Assembly: GCA_937892215.1 (NCBI GenBank)
Contig: CALAVE010000043.1
Coordinates: 6,930-70,929 of the forward strand
DNA length: 64,000 nt
Source of the DNA: an uncultured Porphyromonadaceae bacterium
Lineage (GTDB): Bacteria; Bacteroidota; Bacteroidia; Bacteroidales; Muribaculaceae
Reading direction: 5' to 3'
The notes below the pieces were generated by a model, which did not search any database, was not told the origin of the DNA, and saw only the letters and a program-made list of their open reading frames with translations. Below, piece after piece: positions 1 to 7,905 of this stretch. The translations under genes and the position numbers were made by a program. The stretch's first letter is position 1. Each line of letters starts with the position of its first letter.

Positions 1-1
1 T

Positions 2-169
2 GTGGCGGTGCTGCTGATAGACTTCAAGCAGCTCTACGGCTACAACTGGTTGCAGACGATATTGCGCACTGCGGGCGCCGCAGTGGTGGAGCTCGTTGTT
101 ATTATGTTGTTTGCTATGCTGTTGGCACTGGTGGCGATGGTGAAGACGCAGGCATGGACGGAGTTTTAG
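2..169 (+). CDS. C-terminal end of a membrane protein (partial)
   Basis: An open frame runs in from the window edge and stops with TAG at 167-169, giving 55 residues. It holds one long hydrophobic stretch (about residues 29-50, rich in Val, Leu, Met and Ala) followed by a short polar tail ending TEF, which fits the last transmembrane helix of an inner-membrane protein. Only the tail is present, so the family cannot be named; DUF3667-type membrane proteins of Bacteroidetes end in a similar way, but this is a guess. It is followed closely by mtgA on the same strand. Confidence 0.55.
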   Translation: MAVLLIDFKQLYGYNWLQTILRTAGAAVVELVVIMLFAMLLALVAMVKTQAWTEF

Positions 170-190
170 ATAGAAGTGTTCTGTATCACT

Positions 191-985
191 ATGGCGACAT
201 CACAGACTAAAAATAAGACAAAGGTCAAGCCTGCGCAGAAGAAGGCGCAGACGGCAGCGGCGCAGGCCACCGAACTGGCACGCAAGCCCGGGCGGTGGCT
301 GCGGAAACTGTGGATGTGGCTGGGAGTGGCGGTGCTGGTGTTTGTTGTGAGTACGGTGGGCGCTGTGCTGGCGTTCAAGTGGATAGAGGTTCCGGTGACA
401 CCACTGATGCTATACCGGTGCGCTCAGCAGGCGTATCACGGTGAGCCGGTGCGGATGGAGCACCAGTGGGTGCCCATGGCGGAGATATCGCACAACGTGC
501 CCCAGGCAGTGATGGCGAGCGAGGACAATCTGTTTCTGCGTCACAAGGGGTTCGACTTAGAGCAAATCTATCAGGCCCGTCTTGAGGCCCTTCACGGCGG
601 CCGCGAGCGCGGAGCCAGCACCATAAGTCAGCAGACGGCCAAGAACGTGTTTCTGTGGCAGGGGCACAGTTGGGTCAGGAAAGGACTGGAGGCATATTTC
701 ACGGTGTTGATAGAGTTTTTCTGGGGCAAAGAGCGGATAATGGAAGTGTATCTCAACTCGATAGAGATGGGTCGCGGCATCTACGGCGTGGAGGCGGTGG
801 CGGAGTTTCACTTCGGGAAGCAGGCGTCGGAACTGACCGCCGGCGAAGCGGCGCTGATAGCGGCGTCGCTGCCCAATCCACTCACCCGCAACTCGGCCAA
901 CCCCAGCAAGTATATGCAGAAGCGGAAACGTCAGATAATGAATCTGATGGGCAAGATAGACGACTGCGGCATGGGCTGCAAGTGA
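191..985 (+). CDS. mtgA: Monofunctional biosynthetic peptidoglycan glycosyltransferase
   Basis: It polymerises lipid II into glycan strands at the outer face of the inner membrane. The frame can be extended to a GTG at 176, but the ATG at 191 gives 264 residues beginning MATSQTKNK, a normal length for MtgA. A basic N-terminal tail precedes one membrane helix (about residues 35-60). The GT51 signatures follow: SEDNLFLRHKGFD with the catalytic Glu near residue 111, then RGASTISQQTAKNVFLW, then KERIMEVYLNSIEMG, then the GEAALIAASLPNP block. No transpeptidase domain follows, which separates it from class A penicillin-binding proteins. All key residues are intact. Confidence 0.93.
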   Translation: MATSQTKNKTKVKPAQKKAQTAAAQATELARKPGRWLRKLWMWLGVAVLVFVVSTVGAVLAFKWIEVPVTPLMLYRCAQQAYHGEPVRMEHQWVPMAEISHNVPQAVMASEDNLFLRHKGFDLEQIYQARLEALHGGRERGASTISQQTAKNVFLWQGHSWVRKGLEAYFTVLIEFFWGKERIMEVYLNSIEMGRGIYGVEAVAEFHFGKQASELTAGEAALIAASLPNPLTRNSANPSKYMQKRKRQIMNLMGKIDDCGMGCK

Positions 986-1124
986 AAATGGGTGTGTTAG
1001 TGGCACGGAAAAGCCGTTTAGTCGAAACTAATGGCTGAGAGGTTAAACCTAACGGCAGAAACAGAGTCAAAAAGACAAGAATATTAATAACCGCCGCAAA
1101 AGTGGCATTAAAATTCAGAGAGAG

Positions 1125-2633
1125 ATGAAGACAATGAGAAACTGGACGATGAGCGTAATGCTCATAGGTTGCCTGGCAATGGCAATCTCGGCATCCGCAC
1201 AGATGCGGAGCCGCGGCAACACGAGCAATGAGGGGCGCGTGGCAACGACCTCAGCACAGGCCAGCAGCGCGCGTCAAGTTTCTAACAAGCCGGCAAGCGC
1301 CAACACCGGCACGGTGAGCCGCAGCACCGGCACGGTGTCGCAGAATCGCAACACTGGATCGGTGAGCAGCAGCCGCAGCACAGGCACGGTGACCCGGAGC
1401 TCTAGTTCGAGCACGAGCACGTCGCGTCAGGCGACCACATCGGGAGCGTCGGTTTCGAGGCAAGGTAGCGTGACGTCGAACCGTAACACCTCGATTTCGA
1501 CAAGCGGAAATGCGTCGTCGTCGAGCAGCAATCGCGGCAGCGTTACGAGCCGTAGCACAGGAACGGTGAATAGCGCGCGTAGCAGCAGCGTGAACACATC
1601 CGGTTCGGCGGTGAGTAACTCGCGGAACACGAGCGTAAGTTCCTCGGTCTCTTCGAGCGGAAGTTCGTTGAGTAACCGCAGCGGCAGCACCTCGGTGGGT
1701 AGCACGGTAAATCGCAACACCGGTATCACCAACACCCGTTCGTCGGGGACAAGCACCAGTGGCGCAAGTTCGGCAACCAACAGCAACGTGAGCGTGGGAA
1801 GCGGCACGAGCGTGGACCGCAGCGGAAACGGGGGTGTGAATCGCGGAGGCACCGATACGGGCATCCAGACCAACCTCAAGAACGGTAATGCGAGCACGGG
1901 CAATTCCGGCTCGAACGTGGGAACTGTGGTGAACCGTCGTGGTGATAACAGTAGCGGCAGCACAAGCAATAACCGCCCCGGAGACAACACCACAACCCAC
2001 AGCAACAACACGCACGGAGACTATAATCCGGCCAACAACAAGCCGCAGCCCTACGGCGGATATAGCAACCAGCGTGACTACGACCACCGCACCACGGTGA
2101 TTCACAACAGTTACACCTGCGGTGTGTGGGACGTGAGAGTGGCACCTCCTATCCGTCCTTACCGTCCTCGCTACCTGCACGTGTATCGTCCGGTTCGCCC
2201 TGTGGGGTGGAGACCAGTGGTGAGCATACCAATCATAGATGGAATCCTGGGCCTGCAGTTCGGAGTTTACTACAACAACTCGCTGAACTACCTCTACAGC
2301 AACGGCTACTACATCGACGGATTTTACGACAATGTGGTGTATCTGCGCGACGTTCTGCAACTGGACTACTACTGGCCCGACGTGATGCTCCAGTATGATG
2401 ATTACAACCGTCTGGCTTACGTACAGTTCGTGTACTCTACTGATTACGCCGACCGCACCCGCCTGCGTCGCATCTATCGCCAGTTGTGTCTGCAGTACGG
2501 CTCACCGGTTACCTTCCGAGACGATGAGATAAGCCAGATTTCGTGGTATGGCGGTAACGGAGAGGGCTATGTGACACTGAGATATTCCCGCCACGGCGGT
2601 CGCTACTTCACCACAGTGTCCTACGGATATTGA
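1125..2633 (+). CDS. Secreted Ser/Asn/Thr-rich low-complexity protein
   Basis: 502 residues starting MKTMRNWTMSV with a Sec signal peptide that appears to end at ASAQ (about residue 25). Residues 30-300 are almost entirely Ser, Thr, Asn, Gly, Arg and Val, with a recurring STGTV / NTGSV motif that resembles an unstructured surface linker. From about residue 310 the composition changes to a Tyr-rich globular domain (about 190 residues) with a central hydrophobic segment IPIIDGILGLQFGVYYNN. I do not recognise a family for the C-terminal domain. The leader and linker suggest a periplasmic or cell-surface location. An intrinsic terminator follows. Confidence 0.8.
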   Translation: MKTMRNWTMSVMLIGCLAMAISASAQMRSRGNTSNEGRVATTSAQASSARQVSNKPASANTGTVSRSTGTVSQNRNTGSVSSSRSTGTVTRSSSSSTSTSRQATTSGASVSRQGSVTSNRNTSISTSGNASSSSSNRGSVTSRSTGTVNSARSSSVNTSGSAVSNSRNTSVSSSVSSSGSSLSNRSGSTSVGSTVNRNTGITNTRSSGTSTSGASSATNSNVSVGSGTSVDRSGNGGVNRGGTDTGIQTNLKNGNASTGNSGSNVGTVVNRRGDNSSGSTSNNRPGDNTTTHSNNTHGDYNPANNKPQPYGGYSNQRDYDHRTTVIHNSYTCGVWDVRVAPPIRPYRPRYLHVYRPVRPVGWRPVVSIPIIDGILGLQFGVYYNNSLNYLYSNGYYIDGFYDNVVYLRDVLQLDYYWPDVMLQYDDYNRLAYVQFVYSTDYADRTRLRRIYRQLCLQYGSPVTFRDDEISQISWYGGNGEGYVTLRYSRHGGRYFTTVSYGY

Positions 2634-2679
2634 GCCCCGGAGAGGCCATCTGAGCCTGCTTAGGGAAAAATAAGAGAGG

Positions 2680-2712
2680 AGAGCCTCACACCGATATGGA
2701 TTGCGAGGCTCT
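2680..2712. terminator. Bidirectional intrinsic terminator between convergent genes
   Basis: Arms agagcctc (2680-2687) and gaggctct (2705-2712) form a perfect 8-bp stem with a 17-base loop. It lies between the rightward gene ending at 2633 and the leftward gene ending at 2734 and could serve both. Confidence 0.6.
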
Positions 2713-2733
2713 TCTTGTGGGGTGTTATGAGGG

Positions 2734-3291
2734 TTACTCGGCAGGTGTTTCTTCGGCCGGGACTTCTTCGTCGGGCACGACCTCGTCGAGTCCGTTGGAA
2801 ATGATGGGGATGTAGCTGCCCAGAGAGTCATCGTATTCCCAAGTGGTGTCGGAGACTATTTCTTCGATTTCATTGATGTCGAAGGGGCGCGGTGCGTGTG
2901 GGCGGGAGCAGGTGAACATAAGGAGGCCTATGAGCGATGCCAGCAACACGCCGAAGGAGCATCCCAACCCGGCAAAGATGCGCGGCTTGGTTGTGAGCCC
3001 CACGCCGCAGGCCACTAATCCGCCGAACAGAAGCGCCAGTCCTATCCACCACAGTGTCTGGACGAAGGGGTATTCCGTGGAATTGACGTCGGCGAACCCA
3101 AAACTCAGGAACAACCCCACTATGACAGCGAGAAAGCCGAAGAATCCGGCGGGGTTGCGCATGAAAAAGTTTTTCTTTTGCGGTTGTTCAGGCTGAATGG
3201 GGCGTATGCTCGGCATGCTCGGCTCGGCCTGAAGCGGCTGCTGCGAGGTGTTATTGTCGTGGTTGTCGAGGGGGTGATTCATATTTTCCAT
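2734..3291 (-). CDS. Three-helix membrane protein with acidic tail
   Basis: 185 residues. The N-terminal 40 residues are Gln/Pro/Asn-rich and polar, followed by KKNFFMRNP and three hydrophobic segments (about residues 46-66, 79-98 and 104-126). The C-terminal 55 residues are very acidic and end in a PDEEVPAEETPAE tail. The layout fits a small inner-membrane protein with cytoplasmic polar ends. I do not recognise a family or function. The start MENMNH at 3291 could also be the second Met three codons on. It is convergent with the secreted protein gene and read in the same direction as the Fic gene. Confidence 0.75.
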   Translation of the reverse strand: MENMNHPLDNHDNNTSQQPLQAEPSMPSIRPIQPEQPQKKNFFMRNPAGFFGFLAVIVGLFLSFGFADVNSTEYPFVQTLWWIGLALLFGGLVACGVGLTTKPRIFAGLGCSFGVLLASLIGLLMFTCSRPHAPRPFDINEIEEIVSDTTWEYDDSLGSYIPIISNGLDEVVPDEEVPAEETPAE

Positions 3292-3413
3292 ATACAGTTA
3301 TTTTTTGGTTTTGCGGTTTTATTGTACGAATTATTTGCAAATTAACTCAATTTCGGTGAATTATCAAAACGGCCGGCCCAAGAATAAGTGTTTTTGTTCG
3401 GGATTTAGAGGCG

Positions 3414-3453
3414 GTTTAGAGAGCGTTGAGATCGAGCGTGAGTCCTTCGTTGG
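3414..3453. repeat. Direct repeat copy 1: rnz 3'-end sequence fused to the Fic gene
   Basis: This 40-base segment matches 4581-4620 at 34 of 40 positions by my alignment. It encodes the last residues of the Fic protein (EGLTLDLNAL), identical to the last ten residues of RNase Z. It marks the far edge of the Fic gene and suggests insertion with duplication of the rnz 3' end. Confidence 0.75.
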
Positions 3454-4516
3454 CCTGTAGCAGGGCATTTACACCTTTAATCTTTCTGTAGGTCCGATTC
3501 TTGTTCCCACCTTGTGCCTTGAGAAATCCGAACATTGCAAGTTGTCGGAGATAGCGTTTGGTCGAGGTGGCCGTAAAGCCAAATTGCTGTGCGATTATTT
3601 CAGTAGAAGTCACGTCTTTATCGGCCAAAAAAAGTAAAATATCGACCATTTTCTCGGCCAAAGACGGCCTTATCGCCCATTTATCGACCATTATCTGTGC
3701 AAATTTCGGTTTATCAGGCAAGATGCCGGAAGTGTCGTTGACGAATCGGTCAATCTCTGCTTTGAGATGTTTACAGTGCAAACGAGACATACAATCGGTA
3801 AAAATGGATAAGTCGTCGCTGTCACGTGCATCTGCAAGAGCTTGAATATATTCTGCTTTATCTTCTTTCAGGACTTTGGTGGGCAATACGTTAAATTCCA
3901 TTTGGAGCAGGTTCATCAGCAGCCTACTTGTACGTCCGTTGCCGTCGGCCCAGGGATGGATGGTTACTAATTTATAGTGCGCCCAAAAACTCAGTTCGTA
4001 CACGGCACAGATATCAGAGCCGTGAATAGTGTTACGCCGTTGATTAAGTTCCTCGCAGAACGCGGCAAGACGTGTGGGAACTTTTTGATATGCCAAATAC
4101 GATCGCCCTCCAATGCCAGCCGTGACATTCAACTTACGCAGTTCGCCACGAGCAGCAGAGAAACTGCCCCCCATGGAATTGTATTCGCTGCCAGTTCGAG
4201 CCATTACTTTCGCGGCGAGGGATATAAGCAAGTCGGTGGTAATGGGCTTGTGTTCCATAATCCAGTTCATGCCAAATTCATAAGCCGCTTTCAAATCTAG
4301 GTTCATCAATTGTTCCAGCAAGGGTTTACTGGCACCAATGCCTTCGTCAAAAAGCAGTTGAGCCTCCACTTCTGTCACCGTGCTTCCTTCAATGGCAGTG
4401 GAGTGAGCGATAATGGAGTAAAGATAGAATTTCCGGAAGTCGATTTGATCCGCTATTCCCAGCGACTTGTGTTGCTGAAGAAGGGTGAGCAGTTGTTCGC
4501 AGTATTCATTCTTCAT
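3416..4516 (-). CDS. Fic-domain AMP transferase with C-terminal winged helix
   Basis: 366 residues. Fic proteins transfer AMP (or another phosphate-containing group) to hydroxyl side chains of target proteins. The catalytic loop HPWADGNGR is at residues 187-195 with the essential His187 intact. The N-terminal STAIEG (residues 39-44) matches the inhibitory (S/T)xxxE(G/N) helix, placing it among self-inhibited Fic proteins with the inhibitory helix before the core. The last 90 residues look like a helix-turn-helix domain (STEIIAQQFGFTATSTKRYLRQL), as in many Fic/DOC regulators. The final ten residues equal those of the adjacent RNase Z, so its 3' end seems to have been joined to a duplicated piece of rnz. 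Confidence 0.9.
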   Translation of the reverse strand: MKNEYCEQLLTLLQQHKSLGIADQIDFRKFYLYSIIAHSTAIEGSTVTEVEAQLLFDEGIGASKPLLEQLMNLDLKAAYEFGMNWIMEHKPITTDLLISLAAKVMARTGSEYNSMGGSFSAARGELRKLNVTAGIGGRSYLAYQKVPTRLAAFCEELNQRRNTIHGSDICAVYELSFWAHYKLVTIHPWADGNGRTSRLLMNLLQMEFNVLPTKVLKEDKAEYIQALADARDSDDLSIFTDCMSRLHCKHLKAEIDRFVNDTSGILPDKPKFAQIMVDKWAIRPSLAEKMVDILLFLADKDVTSTEIIAQQFGFTATSTKRYLRQLAMFGFLKAQGGNKNRTYRKIKGVNALLQANEGLTLDLNAL

Positions 4517-4580
4517 AATTCAAAGATTAATTCCATTAAACTACTTTTCAAGATTCTTTGGTGATTTCTGAGATAAGAGG

Positions 4581-4620
4581 GTTTAGAGAGCGTTAAGGTC
4601 CAGAGTAAGTCCTTCGTCGG
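4581..4620. repeat. Direct repeat copy 2: native rnz 3' end
   Basis: The original partner of the repeat at 3414-3453; it spans the stop codon and last codons of rnz. Together the pair brackets the Fic gene at a distance of 1167 bases. Confidence 0.75.
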
Positions 4621-5503
4621 CGAGGATAGTGTCAGGGAAGATGTCGCGCGCCTGTTGAAGCAGGAGTTCTTCGCTGAGGTATCGCTTGGAGAAGTGTCCC
4701 AGGATGAGACGTTTCACGCCGGCTTCACGCGCCACGGTAGCGGCTTCGCCGGCGGTGCTGTGGAAGCGTTTACGAGCCTTGGCATGAAGTTCGTTGTCGT
4801 AGGTGGCCTCGTGATAGAGCCAGTCCACGCCTGTGACGGCAGAGATGACGCGCCGGGAGAAAGTGGTGTCGGAGCAGTAGGCGTACGTGATGCACGGTTC
4901 AGGGTCGAGGGTAAGTAGAGAGTTGGGGATGACGTTTCCTTCGGGCGTGATGAAGTCCTGCCCGGCCCGGAGCGAGTGCATGGCCCACTGCGGCACGTGG
5001 TGTGAAACGACCATTTCAGGATTGATGTGTCGCAATTTAGGTTTTTCCGCGAAGAGAAATCCCACAGTGGGCACACGATGGCGAAGAGGAATGGTGGTGA
5101 CAGTGATGGCATTGTCCTCGTAGATGAGGTGCGAGCCGGTCTTGATAACGTTGAATCGCACTTCAAACGGCAGTTCGTGGCAGAACTGACGGATGGTTCG
5201 GTCGAGCCACTCGGCCCCGTCGGCAAAAGTGTGGATGGTGACCGAGCCGGTTTTCTCGTGCAGAGCCAGAGTGGAAATCAGCCCAGGAATGCCGAAGCAG
5301 TGGTCGCCGTGCAGGTGGCTGACGAAGATGTTGGAAAGACGCGAGAACTTGAGTTTCATGCGTCGCATCATCAGTTGGGAGCCCTCTCCGCAATCAATCA
5401 TCATGAGGTTGTCGCGGACGTTGAGTACCTGCGCCGAAGGCTGGTGCCTGAGAGTGGGAGTGGCGCTGCCGCATCCCAGTATGTTAAGTTCCAGTTTAGC
5501 CAT
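4583..5503 (-). CDS. rnz: Ribonuclease Z (tRNA 3'-end endonuclease)
   Basis: 306 residues, the usual length for the short-form enzyme. It cuts tRNA precursors on the 3' side of the discriminator base. The metallo-beta-lactamase zinc motif HLHGDH is at residues 63-68, preceded by MIDCGEGSQLMMRR. The later ligands lie in CSDTTFS, YHEATYDNE and LILGHFSKRY. The encoded tRNA-Ser in this window lacks CCA, so the genome has substrates for this enzyme. It is divergent from rel; the 137 bases between them carry a -7 element for each. Confidence 0.94.
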   Translation of the reverse strand: MAKLELNILGCGSATPTLRHQPSAQVLNVRDNLMMIDCGEGSQLMMRRMKLKFSRLSNIFVSHLHGDHCFGIPGLISTLALHEKTGSVTIHTFADGAEWLDRTIRQFCHELPFEVRFNVIKTGSHLIYEDNAITVTTIPLRHRVPTVGFLFAEKPKLRHINPEMVVSHHVPQWAMHSLRAGQDFITPEGNVIPNSLLTLDPEPCITYAYCSDTTFSRRVISAVTGVDWLYHEATYDNELHAKARKRFHSTAGEAATVAREAGVKRLILGHFSKRYLSEELLLQQARDIFPDTILADEGLTLDLNAL

Positions 5504-5547
5504 ATTTTTTCAGGATAATAGAGGCGTGATAATTGCGCCATCGAATA

Positions 5548-5615
5548 CAAAGATAGGGAAAAAGTCCCAAAAAGCGGCAGATTTTTTAGTATTTGAGAAG
5601 TTTTTTGTATGTTTG
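5548..5615. promoter_or_regulatory. Divergent rnz/rel promoter region
   Basis: Leftward TATCTTTG (5555-5548, read on the minus strand) for rnz and rightward TATGTTTG (5608-5615) for rel both match the Bacteroidetes -7 consensus TAnnTTTG. I see no good -33 element for either, so the call rests on the -7 motifs and position. Confidence 0.45.
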
Positions 5616-5640
5616 TAATTGGAATTTTAGGATTTGACCG

Positions 5641-7869
5641 ATGACAGAGATAAAAAAATATTCGCCGGATGAGGAAGATAAGTTGATAAATGATGCTTAT
5701 CAGGACCTTCTTAGAGGCTATCTTAACAGCAATCACCGCAAGAAAGTGGAGGTGATAGAGAAGGCGTTCAACTTTGCGCGCGAGGCGCACAAGGGCATAC
5801 GTCGCCGTTCGGGTGAGCCATATATTTTGCATCCCATAGCCGTGGCAATGATAGTGAGTCAGGAGATAGGACTGGGCTCCACATCGATATGCTCGGCGTT
5901 GCTTCACGACGTGGTGGAGGACACCGACTATACCGTGGAGGACATAGAGGCTCAGTTCGGGAAGAAGATAGCCAACATAGTGGACGGCCTGACCAAGATA
6001 TCGGGCGGAATCTTCGGCAGCAAGGCAAGTGCCCAGGCTGAGAATTTCCGCAAACTGCTGCTCACCATGAGCGACGATATCCGAGTGGTGCTGATAAAGA
6101 TGGCCGACCGCCTTCACAACATGCGCACGCTGGACTCCATGCCACCGGCCAAGCAGTACAAGATAGCCGGCGAGACACTCTACATCTATGCTCCGCTGGC
6201 CCATCGCTTAGGCTTGTTTGCCATTAAGACCGAACTGGAGGACCTGAGTTTCAAGTATGAGCACCCCGACGCTTACCGCAAGATAGGCGAGCAGATAGCC
6301 ACCAGCGAGGCCCGAAGAAACGAGATATTCGACCACTTTGCGGCCCCCATCCGCCAGCGACTGGACGAAATGGGACTCAAGTACGAGTTCAAGGCAAGGG
6401 TGAAGTCGCACTATTCCATCTGGAAGAAGATGGAGAAGAAGCACGTGACGTTTGAGGAAGTGTATGACCTGTATGCGGCCAGAATAGTGTTTGAGTGCCC
6501 CAACGAGCAAGACGAGAAACGAATATGCTGGAACATCTATAGCGAAATCACCGACTTGTACCGCCTTCATCCCGACCGCATCCGCGACTGGGTAAGCACA
6601 CCCAAGGCTAACGGGTACCGCGCCCTTCACATCACTGTGATGGGTCCAGACGGTAACTGGATTGAGGTTCAGATACGCAGCCGGCGGATGGACGACATAG
6701 CCGAGCGCGGTTTCGCGGCCCACTGGAAGTACAAAATAGGCGAGGGCGAGGAAGAGAGCGAACTGGCCGTGTGGTTGCAGACCATAGAGGACATACTGAA
6801 GAATCCCGAGCCCAACGCGATAGACTTCTTAGACACGATAAAACTTAACCTGTTCGCATCGGAAATCACGGTTTTCACCCCCAAGGGCGAGATGATTACG
6901 CTGCCCAAGGACTCGTCGGTGCTGGACCTGGCATTTACGCTCCACTCACAGATAGGTTCGCACTGCATTGCCGGCAAGGTGAACCACCGCCTGGTGCCGC
7001 TGTCGCACAAACTTGCCACCGGCGACCAAGTGGAAGTGCTCACATCGCAGTCGCAGAAGCCACAGCCTGAGTGGGAGCAGTATCTGGTGACCGCCAAGGG
7101 AAAGACCCGCCTTCGCTCAGCCATCAGGCACGACCGCCGTCAGATAATAGAGAAGGGCGACAAGATGCTCAGGGAGTTCCTTGCGGCAAACGGTCAGGAA
7201 ATCACACCGGAGAATCTGACTCGCATAATCAGCGTGGAAAAAGCCCCCAACAAGGAGGCCTTGTTCTACATGATAGGCAACGGCGAAGTGGCCTTGTCGC
7301 AACAGATGATAAAGGCTTTGCACCCCGCATCGAACGGCGGCTTGCTGTCGAAGTTCCTGCGCAATCCGTTCTCGTCGAAGACGTCGGGCGACGGGATACG
7401 CAAGTATGAGGGCAAGATAGGCAGCAAAGTGTATCATCTTGTGAGCGAGCCCGGTAAAGTTAACTATAAGATGGCACCATGCTGCCATCCCATTCCAGGT
7501 GACGACGTGGCCGGATATGTGGATGAGAATAACGAGGTGGTGGTTCATAAAATAGACTGTGAGGAGCTGGCCAAGCTCAGAGTGAGTTATGGAAGCCGCT
7601 TGGTGCAGACCCAGTGGGATACCACCGAGGCCACATTCCTGACGGTGGTTCACATAGAGGGAAGCGACAGGATGGGAATCCTGCACGAAATCATAAACCT
7701 GATTTCGCGCAACCTGTCCATAAACATCCGCCGCCTCGATATCAAGGCCGAGGACGGCGTGTTCAAGTGCGAGCTGGAAGTTCTGATATCGGATGTGACA
7801 GTAGTGAACAACCTGTGCAAGAAACTGAAAAAAGTGGATGGAGTGACATCGGCGGCACGAATCAGCTGA
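5641..7869 (+). CDS. rel: Bifunctional (p)ppGpp synthetase/hydrolase
   Basis: 742 residues with the full long-RSH architecture. It makes and degrades the stringent-response alarmone ppGpp. The HD hydrolase domain includes the HD pair at residues 89-90 followed by VVEDTDYT, and the conserved RRSGEPYILHPIAVA. The synthetase domain covers about 235-370 and includes GYRALHITV and EVQIRSRRMDDIAERGFAAHWKYK. A TGS domain starts near residue 410 (ITVFTPKGEMITLP), a His/Cys-rich stretch lies near 615 (CCHPIPGDD), and an ACT domain occupies about 665-742. Both catalytic sites look intact, so a bifunctional enzyme is expected. It is followed by the 7TM-HD gene 36 bases on, probably in one operon. Confidence 0.95.
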   Translation: MTEIKKYSPDEEDKLINDAYQDLLRGYLNSNHRKKVEVIEKAFNFAREAHKGIRRRSGEPYILHPIAVAMIVSQEIGLGSTSICSALLHDVVEDTDYTVEDIEAQFGKKIANIVDGLTKISGGIFGSKASAQAENFRKLLLTMSDDIRVVLIKMADRLHNMRTLDSMPPAKQYKIAGETLYIYAPLAHRLGLFAIKTELEDLSFKYEHPDAYRKIGEQIATSEARRNEIFDHFAAPIRQRLDEMGLKYEFKARVKSHYSIWKKMEKKHVTFEEVYDLYAARIVFECPNEQDEKRICWNIYSEITDLYRLHPDRIRDWVSTPKANGYRALHITVMGPDGNWIEVQIRSRRMDDIAERGFAAHWKYKIGEGEEESELAVWLQTIEDILKNPEPNAIDFLDTIKLNLFASEITVFTPKGEMITLPKDSSVLDLAFTLHSQIGSHCIAGKVNHRLVPLSHKLATGDQVEVLTSQSQKPQPEWEQYLVTAKGKTRLRSAIRHDRRQIIEKGDKMLREFLAANGQEITPENLTRIISVEKAPNKEALFYMIGNGEVALSQQMIKALHPASNGGLLSKFLRNPFSSKTSGDGIRKYEGKIGSKVYHLVSEPGKVNYKMAPCCHPIPGDDVAGYVDENNEVVVHKIDCEELAKLRVSYGSRLVQTQWDTTEATFLTVVHIEGSDRMGILHEIINLISRNLSINIRRLDIKAEDGVFKCELEVLISDVTVVNNLCKKLKKVDGVTSAARIS

Positions 7870-7905
7870 CGGTTGCGCGCCTGCCAATCAAGAGATAGAA
7901 GAGAG

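Noticed and set aside
1251..2360. Long minus-strand open frames within the Ser-rich gene
   Set aside because: They are shadows of the low-complexity repeats, with Ala/Arg/His- or Leu/Val-rich composition and no start context.
5401..6204. Minus-strand frame overlapping rel and the rnz promoter region
   Set aside because: It is antisense to the conserved HD domain of rel and includes the divergent promoter region.
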